Assembly: GCF_039872765.1 (NCBI RefSeq)
Contig: NZ_JBDPZC010000006.1
Coordinates: forward strand, 124,001 to 188,000
DNA from: Roseateles_B flavus
Lineage (GTDB): Bacteria; Pseudomonadota; Gammaproteobacteria; Burkholderiales; Burkholderiaceae_C
Direction: 5' to 3'
DNA: 64,000 nt
Position 1 is the stretch's first letter; each line of letters begins with the position of its first letter. The translations under genes were made by a program, and so were the position numbers. Positions 15,498 through 29,551 of the stretch are shown here, piece by piece. A model generated the notes under the pieces. That model worked only from the letters and a program-made list of their open reading frames with translations. It ran no database searches and was not told the DNA's origin.

Positions 15498-16823
15498 ATG
15501 GCACAAGCCATCATCGAACTCAACGGCGTGGGCAAGACCTTCCGCTCCTCCGACGGGCATGTGCGCCCCGTGCTGGAAGGTGTGGACTTCAGCCTGCGCG
15601 AGGGCGAGATCGTCGCGCTGCTGGGCCAGTCGGGCTCGGGCAAGAGCACCTTGCTGCGCCTCATGGCCGGGCTCATCGAGGCCGATCGCGGCGAGGTGCG
15701 CTACCGCGGCCAGCCTCTGTACGGACCGGCGCGAGCCATCAGCATGGTCTTCCAGTCCTTCGCCCTCTTCCCCTGGCTGACGGTGCAGCAGAACGTCGAG
15801 CTGGGGCTGGAGGCGCGCGGCCTGGCCAAGGCTGAACGCGCGGCCAGGGCCGAGGCGGCCATCGAGCTGATCGGCCTGGCCGGCTACGAGGGCGCGCTGC
15901 CGCGCGAGCTCTCGGGCGGCATGCGCCAGCGCGTGGGCATTGCCCGCGCCCTGGTGACGGAGCCCGAGGTCCTGCTGATGGACGAGGCCTTCTCCGCCCT
16001 GGACGTGCTGACCGGCGAGCGCCTGCGCGAGGACATCCTCGAACTCTGGCAAGGCGGCACCATGCCGACCAAGGCCATGCTGGTGGTCTCGCACAATATC
16101 GAGGAGGCCGTGCTGATGGCGGACCGCGTGCTGGTCTTCGCCAGCGACCCCGGCCGCATCCGCTGCCAGCTGTCCATCCAGCTGCCCCGGCCCCGCAACC
16201 CGGACAGCGCTGATGTGCGCTCGCTCGTCGACGAGGTCTATGCCCTGATGACGGCCGGCGCCGGCCGGCCTGTACGCGTCGGTGCCGAGGCGGCCACCGA
16301 GCCCGCCCCCCTCACCGAGCGACTGCCCGAGGCTGACGTGGCCCGCATGGACGGCCTGCTGGAGCTGCTGGCGGCGCCCCCCTTCGCCGGCCGGGCCGAC
16401 CTGCCGCAGCTGGCCGAGGCCTCCGAGCTGACCGACGCCCAGATGCTGCCCGTGGCCCACGCCCTGGCCCTGCTGGGCCTGGCCTGGCTGGAAAGCGGCG
16501 ACCTGCAGCTCAGCGCCCTGGGCCAGCGCTATGTGGACGGCGGCCACGCCCTGCGCCAGGAGCTCTTCGGGCAGCAGTTGCTGGACCGCGTCCCCCTGAT
16601 CGCCCACATCCGCCACAGCCTGGAGCAGGAGAGCAGTGGCCAGCTGCCGGAGAAGCCCTTCCTGCGTCTGCTCAGCGAGCAGCTGGACCCTGGCGAGGCG
16701 GACGCCGTGCTGAATACCGCCATCTCCTGGGCGCGGCACGGCGAGGTCTTCGAATACGACTTCCACACGGGCCTGCTGCGCCTGCCCACGGGGGAGCTGG
16801 AGGCGCAGGACGAGGCGGTCTGA
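15498..16823 (+). CDS. ABC transporter ATPase with C-terminal AAA-associated domain
   Basis: 441 residues from the ATG at 15498, with GGAG upstream. Residues 1 to about 250 are a NitT/TauT-type ATPase: Walker A GQSGSGKST, signature LSGGMRQR, Walker B VLLMDEAFSALD, switch His in VVSHNIEEA. The usual DEP of Walker B is DEA here. Residues about 280-430 form the extra domain known as AAA-associated C-terminal, found on ATPases paired with double permeases like the gene just upstream; its function is not established. The two genes form a compact operon. Substrate unknown. Confidence 0.87.
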   Translation: MAQAIIELNGVGKTFRSSDGHVRPVLEGVDFSLREGEIVALLGQSGSGKSTLLRLMAGLIEADRGEVRYRGQPLYGPARAISMVFQSFALFPWLTVQQNVELGLEARGLAKAERAARAEAAIELIGLAGYEGALPRELSGGMRQRVGIARALVTEPEVLLMDEAFSALDVLTGERLREDILELWQGGTMPTKAMLVVSHNIEEAVLMADRVLVFASDPGRIRCQLSIQLPRPRNPDSADVRSLVDEVYALMTAGAGRPVRVGAEAATEPAPLTERLPEADVARMDGLLELLAAPPFAGRADLPQLAEASELTDAQMLPVAHALALLGLAWLESGDLQLSALGQRYVDGGHALRQELFGQQLLDRVPLIAHIRHSLEQESSGQLPEKPFLRLLSEQLDPGEADAVLNTAISWARHGEVFEYDFHTGLLRLPTGELEAQDEAV

Positions 16824-16946
16824 ACCCGCGAGCGCCTGTGCGAGGGGCGCCCCAGGCGCGCCGCCGACCGGCGTTCAGCCCTCGAAAACCGCCGTTCGCG
16901 GTGGCCCCAATGGCGGCCACGGAGGCCGGGGCTATGCTCGCGCGCC

Positions 16947-20291
<3,345 letters not shown>

Positions 20292-20347
20292 GGCCCGCGG
20301 GGGCTCTTGAGGCCCCGGCCCACGGCCCGATCCAGGCTGGAACGACA

Positions 20348-20371
20348 AAGGGCGCCCCGCGGGGCGCCCTT
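20348..20371. terminator. Bidirectional terminator between convergent genes
   Basis: AAGGGCGCCCC (20348-20358), GC, GGGGCGCCCTT (20361-20371): a perfect palindrome with TTCTTC on the plus side and TTTGTC on the minus side. It sits between the amidohydrolase and degP stop codons. Confidence 0.82.
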
Positions 20372-20393
20372 CTTCATGCCCGCTTCAGGCCCG

Positions 20394-21953
20394 TCAGCCC
20401 AGCTTCACCGGCACGAAGATCCGGTCCTTGCCGCGCTGCACCAGCAGGGCCACGGACTTCTCGGCGCCCGCCACCACGCTGCGCACCTGCTCGACCGAGC
20501 TCACCGGCGTGCCGTTGACGGCCAGCAGCACGTCGCCCGGGCGCACGCCGGCCTGGGCCGAGGGGCCGCTGACCTCGTCGATCACCAGGCCTTCCTTCAC
20601 GCCGCTGTCACGGCGCTCCTGGGGCTCCAGCGGGCGCAGGGCCAGGCCCAGCTTGCCTTGCTGGGGCGCGCTCTCGTCGTCGGACCGGGCCGTGCGGCTC
20701 TTCTTCTCGCCGTCATCACCCAGCCTGGCCTTGAGTGTCTCGAGCTTGCCGTGACGCCAGACTTCCAGCGTCGCGGTTTCGCCGGGCATGGCCTGGCCGA
20801 CCAGGGCCGGGAGGTCGCTGCTGGCCACGATGGGCTGGCCGTTGAACTTCAGGATCACGTCCCCCGACTTCAACCCGGCCTTCGCGCCCGCGCTGCCTTC
20901 CTCGATATTGGCCACCAGCGCGCCTTCCGGCCGGGCCAGCTTGAAGGAATCGGCGAAGCCCTGGTTGACGTCCTGGATGGTGATGCCCAGGCGCGCGTGC
21001 TGCACCTTGCCGCCCTTCTCGATCTGCTGGCGCACGCGCTGAGCCACCTCGACGGGAATCGCGAAGGACAGGCCCTGATAGCCGCCGCTCTGGCTGTAGA
21101 TCTGCGAGTTGATGCCCACCACCTCGCCGCGCGCATTGAACAGCGGGCCGCCGGAGTTGCCCGGGTTGATGGCGACGTCGGTCTGCAGGAAGGGCACGAA
21201 GCTCTCCTGCGGCAGGGCGCGGCCCTTGGCGCTCACCACGCCGGCCGAGACGCTGTTCTCGAAGCCGAAGGGCGAGCCGATGGCCAGCACCCATTCACCC
21301 ACGCGCAGGTCCCGCGTGCTCCCCAGGGTCACGGTAGGCAGGCCCTTGGCCTCGATCTTGAGCACGGCCACATCAGTCTTGGGATCGGAGCCCAGCACCT
21401 TGGCCTTGAACTCGCGCCGGTCGGTCAGCTTGACGGTCACCTCGGAGGCATCGCGCACCACGTGGGCATTGGTCAGGATGGTGCCGTCCTCGGACACGAT
21501 GAATCCCGAGCCCTGGCCGCGGGTGGGCATCTCGCCGCCGCGCGGGATCTGGGGCTGGAAGCGACGGAAGAATTCGTAGAAGGGATCGTCGGGGTCCAGC
21601 TCGGGCATGGCGCCACGGCGCTGCGCCTGCGTCTTCACGGTGCCCGTAACGCTGATGTTGACGACGGCCGGGCCCTGGCGGGCGGCGATGGTGGCGAAGT
21701 CCGGCAAGGCGGCCGCGGCCATGGGCGCTGGCGCTGCCGCGTTCACGGCGGCAGGCGCGGCGCTGGCCAGCACGGGGCTGGTGGTGGCAGCGGGCTCGGC
21801 AGGCGCCGTCACCGGCGCGCTGTTGCTGGTCTTGAGGGTGTTGCTGGCATGCATGGCACCGGCACCTCCGGCGGCACCAAGCACGCCAGCGGCGACGAGG
21901 GCCCAGACCAGGCGGCGGGCCGGGATCATGCGGTTGAGGCGGTGGTCGGTCAT
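20394..21953 (-). CDS. DegP/DegQ-type periplasmic serine protease (Do family)
   Basis: 519 residues from the ATG at 21953, preceded by AAGGAG. An N-terminal hydrophobic anchor or signal at 14-33 is followed by a Pro/Ala-rich linker. The trypsin-like domain has the full triad: His164 (TNAHVV), Asp194 (KTDVAVL) and Ser267 (NPGNSGGP). Two PDZ domains follow (about 295-385 and 425-510). This is the layout of DegP/MucD, which degrade or refold damaged envelope proteins. It follows the kinase gene after 76 bases, and a PmrA-like box sits in front of it, suggesting control by the adjacent two-component system. Confidence 0.92.
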   Translation of the reverse strand: MTDHRLNRMIPARRLVWALVAAGVLGAAGGAGAMHASNTLKTSNSAPVTAPAEPAATTSPVLASAAPAAVNAAAPAPMAAAALPDFATIAARQGPAVVNISVTGTVKTQAQRRGAMPELDPDDPFYEFFRRFQPQIPRGGEMPTRGQGSGFIVSEDGTILTNAHVVRDASEVTVKLTDRREFKAKVLGSDPKTDVAVLKIEAKGLPTVTLGSTRDLRVGEWVLAIGSPFGFENSVSAGVVSAKGRALPQESFVPFLQTDVAINPGNSGGPLFNARGEVVGINSQIYSQSGGYQGLSFAIPVEVAQRVRQQIEKGGKVQHARLGITIQDVNQGFADSFKLARPEGALVANIEEGSAGAKAGLKSGDVILKFNGQPIVASSDLPALVGQAMPGETATLEVWRHGKLETLKARLGDDGEKKSRTARSDDESAPQQGKLGLALRPLEPQERRDSGVKEGLVIDEVSGPSAQAGVRPGDVLLAVNGTPVSSVEQVRSVVAGAEKSVALLVQRGKDRIFVPVKLG

Positions 21954-22017
21954 GGCGTTCTCCTTTTGGCTGCAGCGACCTGGACGGTCGCGACGGTCAG
22001 CACTTTCGAACGCCTCG

Positions 22018-22034
22018 CTTAGAAACCGCTTAAC
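22018..22034 (+). promoter_or_regulatory. PmrA/QseB-like box upstream of the degP-type gene
   Basis: CTTAGA-N5-CTTAAC (plus strand), overlapping the end of the kinase gene and about 65-80 bases upstream of the protease start. The half-site spacing equals that of the box at 24162 and of published PmrA-type boxes (CTTAAT-N5-CTTAAT). Confidence 0.5.
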
Positions 22035-23445
22035 GAAGCTGAGCCCGGTCTGAGGACGCATCGCCCGGCTCGCAGGCCGGGAGGCGCAGCTCCACCTGCA
22101 GGCCGCCCAGGCGACTGGACTGACTCAGGCGCAGCTGGGCGCCATGGCGCTCGGCGATGGCCTTGACGATGGCCAGGCCCAGGCCGCTGCCCGGCGCCTG
22201 CGAGGCCGAGGCACTGCTGCGATAGAAGCGGTCGAAGACGCGCTGGCGCTCGTCGGCGGGGATGCCCGGCCCGCTGTCCTCCACCAGCAGCAAGACCTGA
22301 CCCTCTCCCGGCGTGGCATGCAGGCTGAGGTCCACCTGGCCGCCCGCGGGGCTGTACTTGATGGCGTTGTCCAGCAGGTTGCGCAGCAGCACGCGCAGGC
22401 CTTCGGGCTGGCCCAGGACCCAGGCGGCATCGCAGTCCTGCAGGCCCACGTCCACGCCGCGCAGGCTGCCCAGCTCGCTGGCATCGGCCACGGCCTGGCG
22501 GCAGAGCGCGTCCAGGGCCACCGGCTCCAGCGCCCGCTGCGCGGCCGCGCCTTCCTGGCGGGCCAGGGACAGCAGTTGCTCGATCAGGTGCGAGGCCCGC
22601 TCGATGCCCTGCTCCAGGCGCCTCAGGCCGGGCTCGCCTGCCGTGCTGCTCATGGCGCTGCCCTGCTGCAGCGCCTGCAGCTGCAGCTTCAGCGCGGCCA
22701 GCGGCGTGCGCAGCTCATGGGCCGCATCGGCCACGAAGTGCTGCTGGTCCTCGAAGGCCCTGCGCACGCGGCCCAGCAGGGCGTTGAACTCCTGCACCAT
22801 GGGCCGCAGTTCGCTGGGCAGGTCGCCCGCGGGGACGGGCGCCAGATCGCCTGGCGAGCGGTCCGCCAGCTGGGCGCGCACGCGCTCCACCGGGTCCAGG
22901 GAACGGCTGATGACCAGCCACACGACGAGACCCAGCAGCGGCAGCATCAGCAGCGTGGGCATGGCCGTGCGCCAGGCCAGTTGCGAGGCCATGCGCTGGC
23001 GCACTGAGAGGTCCTGGGCGACCTGGATCACCTGCAGCGGCGTCTGCACCGAGAAGACGCGGAAGGTGCGCCCACGGTCGCTGACGTCGGAGAAGCCCAG
23101 CACCGCGCGCTGCGGCAGCAGCCACGGTCCGGGTGAGCGGAACATGGAGGCGCCGTCCAGGCTCCAGACCTGCACATGGAAGTCGAAGCTCTGCTGCTCG
23201 CCCAGGGGCAGCGAGATGGTGCCGCTGCCCGGCCCCGCCATGCTGCCGCGCAGTGAGAAAGCCATCTGCTGCATCTGGTAGTCGAAGAGCTGGTCGGCCT
23301 CGGCCAGGGCCGTGCGGTAGGCGCTGTAGGCCTGCAGGAAGGCCGCCAGCGAGACGGCGGCCAGCAGGAACATCATCAGGCGCTGGCGCAGCGAGCGCGG
23401 CATCAACCCTCGCCGCAGGCCCGCCAGCCGTTCGAGGCTCTTCAT
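22030..23445 (-). CDS. Sensor histidine kinase (QseC/PmrB-like)
   Basis: 471-residue inner-membrane kinase. I start at 23445, where the ATG overlaps the regulator stop codon (ATGA), giving translational coupling. Transmembrane segments lie at about 24-42 and 162-180 around a short periplasmic region; then HAMP, the HisKA domain with phosphoacceptor His243 (DAAHELRTP), and an HATPase_c domain with DNAIKYSP, VEDSGPGIP and GSGLGLAIVK. The size and short sensor region match QseC/PmrB-type kinases. The signal cannot be read from the sequence. A copy of the CAAGACCTGACCC motif lies in the gene at 22291. Confidence 0.9.
   Translation of the reverse strand: MKSLERLAGLRRGLMPRSLRQRLMMFLLAAVSLAAFLQAYSAYRTALAEADQLFDYQMQQMAFSLRGSMAGPGSGTISLPLGEQQSFDFHVQVWSLDGASMFRSPGPWLLPQRAVLGFSDVSDRGRTFRVFSVQTPLQVIQVAQDLSVRQRMASQLAWRTAMPTLLMLPLLGLVVWLVISRSLDPVERVRAQLADRSPGDLAPVPAGDLPSELRPMVQEFNALLGRVRRAFEDQQHFVADAAHELRTPLAALKLQLQALQQGSAMSSTAGEPGLRRLEQGIERASHLIEQLLSLARQEGAAAQRALEPVALDALCRQAVADASELGSLRGVDVGLQDCDAAWVLGQPEGLRVLLRNLLDNAIKYSPAGGQVDLSLHATPGEGQVLLLVEDSGPGIPADERQRVFDRFYRSSASASQAPGSGLGLAIVKAIAERHGAQLRLSQSSRLGGLQVELRLPACEPGDASSDRAQLR
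22291..22303 (+). repeat. Dispersed motif CAAGACCTGACCC, copy 3 (inside kinase gene)
   Basis: Exact 13-base copy, antisense to the kinase coding strand. Its presence in coding sequence shows the motif is not just an intergenic transcription signal. Confidence 0.6.
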
Positions 23446-24101
23446 TCCTTGGGGACGCGATAGCCCACGCCGCGCACGTTCTGGATCAGCTCGGCGCCCA
23501 GCTTCTTGCGCAGGCCGTGGATGTAGACCTCGACCGCATTGCTGGAGATCTCGTCCTTCCAGCCGTAGAGCTTCTCCTCCAGCTGCTGGCGCGACAGCAC
23601 CATGCCCGGCCGGGCCAGCAGCGGCTCCAGCACCGCCCACTCACGCGCCGAGAGCACGACCTCGCGGCCGTCCTTGCTCACCTCGCGGGTGGCGGGGTTG
23701 ATGGCCACGCCCTTGTGCTCGTAGACCGGCTCGGCACGGCCCTGGGCCCGGCGCAGCAGGGCGCGGATGCGGGCCAGCAGCTCGTGGAACTCGTAGGGCT
23801 TGAGCACGTAGTCGTCCGCCCCGGCGTCCAGGCCGGCAATGCGCTGCTCCAGGGCATCGCGCGCCGTGGCGATCAGCACGGGCAGGCTCTGCTTGCGGCC
23901 GCGCAGCTGCTTGAGCACCGTCATGCCGTCGGCCTTGGGCAGGCCCAGGTCGAGGATCAGCAGGTCATAGTTCTGGCTCAGCAGCGCGGTGTCGGCCATC
24001 TCGCCGTCGCGGACCCAGTCGACCGCATAGCCTTCCGCCCGCAGCAGGTCCAGCAGGGGCTCACCGATCATCAGGTCGTCTTCGACCAGCAGCAGTCTCA
24101 T
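23442..24101 (-). CDS. OmpR-family response regulator (QseB/PmrA-like)
   Basis: 219 residues from the ATG at 24101 (MRLLLVEDD). The receiver domain has the acidic pocket ED near 7-8, the phosphoacceptor in LLILDLGLP (about Asp46) and Lys in LKPYEF. The C-terminal winged helix (about 125-215) contains SNAVEVYIHGLRKKLG and ends VRGVGYRVPKE, typical of QseB/PmrA/BasR. Its gene overlaps the kinase gene by four bases. A box CTTAGC-N5-CTTAAT about 60-77 bases upstream suggests autoregulation. Confidence 0.92.
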   Translation of the reverse strand: MRLLLVEDDLMIGEPLLDLLRAEGYAVDWVRDGEMADTALLSQNYDLLILDLGLPKADGMTVLKQLRGRKQSLPVLIATARDALEQRIAGLDAGADDYVLKPYEFHELLARIRALLRRAQGRAEPVYEHKGVAINPATREVSKDGREVVLSAREWAVLEPLLARPGMVLSRQQLEEKLYGWKDEISSNAVEVYIHGLRKKLGAELIQNVRGVGYRVPKE

Positions 24102-24161
24102 GGTGGCTCGGGGCACGTCGGGGTGGAAAAGCAGAATTCTCCACGGAAGAAAGCCCCCGGC

Positions 24162-24178
24162 CTTAGCAGCCCCTTAAT
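24162..24178 (+). promoter_or_regulatory. PmrA/QseB-like box upstream of the response regulator gene
   Basis: CTTAGC-AGCCC-CTTAAT: two half-sites at 11-base period, matching the PmrA-type consensus CTTAAT-N5-CTTAAT closely. It lies between the regulator start (24101) and the glycine riboswitch of gcvT (about 24220), so it could in principle also affect gcv transcription. Confidence 0.55.
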
Positions 24179-24219
24179 CTCTTGCCGGGCGGGCTGATTC
24201 CATGGCTACAATGCGCCCG

Positions 24220-24428
24220 GTCAGGAGAGAGCTCTCTAGCGGGAGCCGCCGAAGGCGCAGAGGCATTGGTGATCCCACGCTTCGAACGCTCAGGCAAAAG
24301 GACTGACAAAACGTTCCGATCGGAACGTTCCTCACTGGAGAGAGACGGGTCTCGAGCCCGTCCACCGAAGGGGCAAGCTGCTGGCGATACGCCGGTGGCC
24401 AATCTCTCAGGTAAAGCGGACAGCGAGG
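24220..24428 (+). promoter_or_regulatory. Tandem glycine riboswitch upstream of gcvT
   Basis: Two glycine aptamers in series. Aptamer 1 is about 24220-24307 with GCCGCCGAAGGCGC and CTCAGGCAAAAGGACTGAC; its closing stem GTCAG (24220-24224) pairs with CTGAC (24303-24307). Aptamer 2 is about 24330-24428 with CCACCGAAGGGGCAAGC and CTCTCAGGTAAAGCGGAC; its P1 pairs CCTCACTG (24330-24337) with CAGCGAGG (24421-24428). Downstream GAGGGC (24425-24430) can instead pair with GCCCTC (24475-24480), next to the gcvT ribosome site GAAGGA, so a P1/alternative-stem switch is likely. Glycine binding normally turns gcv expression on. Confidence 0.95.
24310..24329. repeat. Perfect 20-base palindrome linking the two glycine aptamers
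   Basis: AACGTTCCGATCGGAACGTT lies exactly between the end of aptamer 1 and the P1 stem of aptamer 2. In RNA it would form its own hairpin; in DNA it is a symmetric site. Linkers in glycine riboswitches are often short and simple, so this is unusual. Confidence 0.75.
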
Positions 24429-24494
24429 GCAGCTCCCCATCCCCGGATCAACGGCCGGGCTGGGGTTCCAGAATGCCCTCGAAGGAATTTGCCC

Positions 24495-25619
24495 ATGTCC
24501 GCCCCCGCCGCCGATCTCAAGAAGACCCCCCTGCACGCCCTGCACGTCGAACTCGGTGCCAAGATGGTGCCCTTCGGCGGCTACGACATGCCCGTGCAGT
24601 ACAAGGCCGGCATCCTGGCCGAGCACAAGCACACCCGCACGGCCGCCGGCCTCTTCGACGTCTCGCACATGGGCCAGCTGCGTCTGGTGGGCGCTGACGC
24701 CGGCGCCGCCCTGGAGTCCATCGTGCCGGTGGACATCATCGACCTGCCCGTCTACAAGCAGCGCTACGCCCTCTTCACGAACGAGCAGGGCGGCATCCTC
24801 GACGACCTGATGGTCTGCCGCCGCCCCGACGACATCTTCGTGGTGGTGAACGCCGCCTGCAAGGAGCAGGACACGGCCCATCTGCAGGCCAAGATCGGCA
24901 GCCGCTGCGAGGTGATCCCCACCCCCGAGCGCGCCCTGCTCGCGCTGCAAGGCCCGCAGGCCGTGACGGCCCTGGCCCGCCTGAACCCCGAAGTCGCCAA
25001 GCTGACCTTCATGACCGGCGGCTTCTTCAATCTGGACGGCATCGAGACCTTCCTGACCCGCTCGGGCTACACCGGCGAAGACGGCTTCGAGATCTCGGTG
25101 CACAACGACCAGGCCGTCGAGCTGGCCCGCAAGCTGCTGGCCCAGCCCGAAGTGATGCCCATCGGCCTCGGCGCCCGCGACACCCTGCGCCTGGAAGCCG
25201 GCCTGTGCCTCTACGGCCATGACATCGACACCAGCACCACCCCCGTGGAAGGCGCCCTGACCTGGGCCATCCAGAAGGTGCGCCGCGCCGGTGGCGCCCG
25301 TGCCGGCGGCTATCCCGGTGCCGACATCGTCAACGAGCAGCTCGCCAACGGCGTGCAGCGCAAGCGCGTGGGCCTGATCTCCGCCGAGCGCATGCCCGTG
25401 CGCGAAGGCGCCAAGCTGGTGAACGCAGACGGCACCGAGATCGGCGTCGTGACCAGCGGCTCCCTGGGCCCCACGGTCAACCAGCCGGTGGCCCTGGGCT
25501 ATGTGCAGACGGCCTACGCCCCGCAAGGCACGGAAGTCTTCGCCCTGGTGCGTGACAAGCGCGTTGCCATGACCGTGGCCGCCACCCCCTTCGCGCCGCA
25601 CCGCTATTTCCGCGGCTGA
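24495..25619 (+). CDS. gcvT: Aminomethyltransferase, glycine cleavage T-protein
   Basis: 374 residues, start at the ATG at 24495, with GAAGGA upstream. It transfers the methylene group from the aminomethyl-lipoyl of GcvH to tetrahydrofolate and releases ammonia. Family blocks include GGYDMPVQY near the start, FDVSHMGQ and the folate-binding region with RSGYTGEDGFE. The length is typical. It is the first gene of the riboswitch-controlled gcv operon; an 89-base gap with a hairpin (GAGGGGCC/GGCCCCTC at 25631-25652) separates it from gcvH. Confidence 0.98.
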   Translation: MSAPAADLKKTPLHALHVELGAKMVPFGGYDMPVQYKAGILAEHKHTRTAAGLFDVSHMGQLRLVGADAGAALESIVPVDIIDLPVYKQRYALFTNEQGGILDDLMVCRRPDDIFVVVNAACKEQDTAHLQAKIGSRCEVIPTPERALLALQGPQAVTALARLNPEVAKLTFMTGGFFNLDGIETFLTRSGYTGEDGFEISVHNDQAVELARKLLAQPEVMPIGLGARDTLRLEAGLCLYGHDIDTSTTPVEGALTWAIQKVRRAGGARAGGYPGADIVNEQLANGVQRKRVGLISAERMPVREGAKLVNADGTEIGVVTSGSLGPTVNQPVALGYVQTAYAPQGTEVFALVRDKRVAMTVAATPFAPHRYFRG

Positions 25620-25708
25620 CATCCGCGTGTGAGGGGCCGATACTGGCCCCTCGCCTGTTTCCCCGTCCAGTTTTCCCTGGTCTTTTCTCCCGACATTCGG
25701 AGCACACC

Positions 25709-26083
25709 ATGAGCATCAAGTACACCGCCGACCACGAGTGGATCCAGATCAACGCTGACGGCACCGCCACCGTGGGCATCACCGTCCATGCGCAAGACGC
25801 GCTGGGCGACGTGGTGTTCGTGGACCTGCCCGACGTCGGCAAGAGCTTCGCCGAGAAGGAAGTCGCCGGCGTGGTCGAGTCCGTCAAGGCCGCCGCCGAC
25901 GTCTACATGCCCGTCAGCGGCGAGATCACCGAGGTCAACGAAGCCCTGCGCGCCGACCCTTCCCTCGCCAACAGCGACCCGCTGGCCTCGGGCTGGTTCT
26001 TCAAGGTCAAGCTGTCCAAGCCGGCCGAGCTGGACGCCCTGATGGACGCCACCGCCTACGACGAGCTGGTCAAGAACAGCTGA
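25709..26083 (+). CDS. gcvH: Glycine cleavage system H-protein
   Basis: 124-residue lipoyl carrier shuttling the aminomethyl group between GcvP, GcvT and the L-protein. The lipoyl-accepting lysine is Lys60 in VESVKAAAD. The start MSIKYTADHEW and end are full length for the family. The spacing to gcvP is 144 bases and contains a stable hairpin. Confidence 0.98.
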   Translation: MSIKYTADHEWIQINADGTATVGITVHAQDALGDVVFVDLPDVGKSFAEKEVAGVVESVKAAADVYMPVSGEITEVNEALRADPSLANSDPLASGWFFKVKLSKPAELDALMDATAYDELVKNS

Positions 26084-26099
26084 TCGCCGTGAGGTGAAC

Positions 26100-26131
26100 A
26101 ACGGGCACCGACAGTCCTGTCCGTGCCCGTT
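26100..26131 (+). other. Hairpin between gcvH and gcvP
   Basis: AACGGGCAC pairs with GTGCCCGTT, plus an inner GACA/TGTC with a GTCC loop, 13 base pairs with one mismatch. The following sequence is only weakly T-rich (TTTCC), so partial termination or a 3'-end stabiliser of a gcvT-gcvH message is more likely than full termination. Confidence 0.55.
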
Positions 26132-26227
26132 TCCGTATCTGCCGGGCGGCCCCTGCCTGCCACCGCCCTGCCCCGGACTGCCGCCGCCGGCCATGAGCCT
26201 GCCGCGGTCACCGATGAAGGATTTGCC

Positions 26228-29128
<2,901 letters not shown>

Positions 29129-29164
29129 GGCCAGCGCCCGCAGCCCACGGCAGGAGCCCACAGC

Positions 29165-29542
29165 ATGGACAGCCCGAGTGATTCTCAGTTGGACCAAAGC
29201 TTCACCGCTCTTGCCGTGCTGAGCCCGGCGGGCAAGCTGATTGCCCAGGGCCGGCACCGCCTGGAGCTGCGCTCCTGGTGCCCGCCGCAGGTGCCCCTGC
29301 GCGACCTGCTGATCATCGAGAGTCGCCGCCAGGTGGCCTCGGACGACCAGCTAGACCCTGAGGCGGCCGGGGTCGCCCTGGTCGATGTACTGTCGGTGGA
29401 CCCCTGGCCGGGCACGCCGGGCATGTTTGCCTGGCAGCTCGGCAATGTCCGCCCCATCACCCCCAAGCTGAGCCCGCTGCCCGCGCGCGGCGGCCTCTAC
29501 ACCATCTGCCTGAGCAGCCTCGCCGAGACTGCCGACACCTGA
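29165..29542 (+). CDS. Small ASCH-domain-like protein
   Basis: 125 residues. Residues about 10-118 look like an ASCH (PUA-like beta-barrel) domain: LRDLLIIESRR, then VALVDVLSVDPW, then FAWQLGNVRPITP, close to the pattern 'valuation of permitted substrate, AWxL-NxRPI' seen in this family. ASCH proteins are thought to bind RNA or modified nucleotides. It sits tightly between gcvP (36 bases) and sdaA (9 bases), so it is almost certainly cotranscribed with glycine/serine breakdown genes, which is not an obvious partner set. Its exact role is unknown. Confidence 0.7.
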   Translation: MDSPSDSQLDQSFTALAVLSPAGKLIAQGRHRLELRSWCPPQVPLRDLLIIESRRQVASDDQLDPEAAGVALVDVLSVDPWPGTPGMFAWQLGNVRPITPKLSPLPARGGLYTICLSSLAETADT

Positions 29543-29551
29543 GAGAGCACC

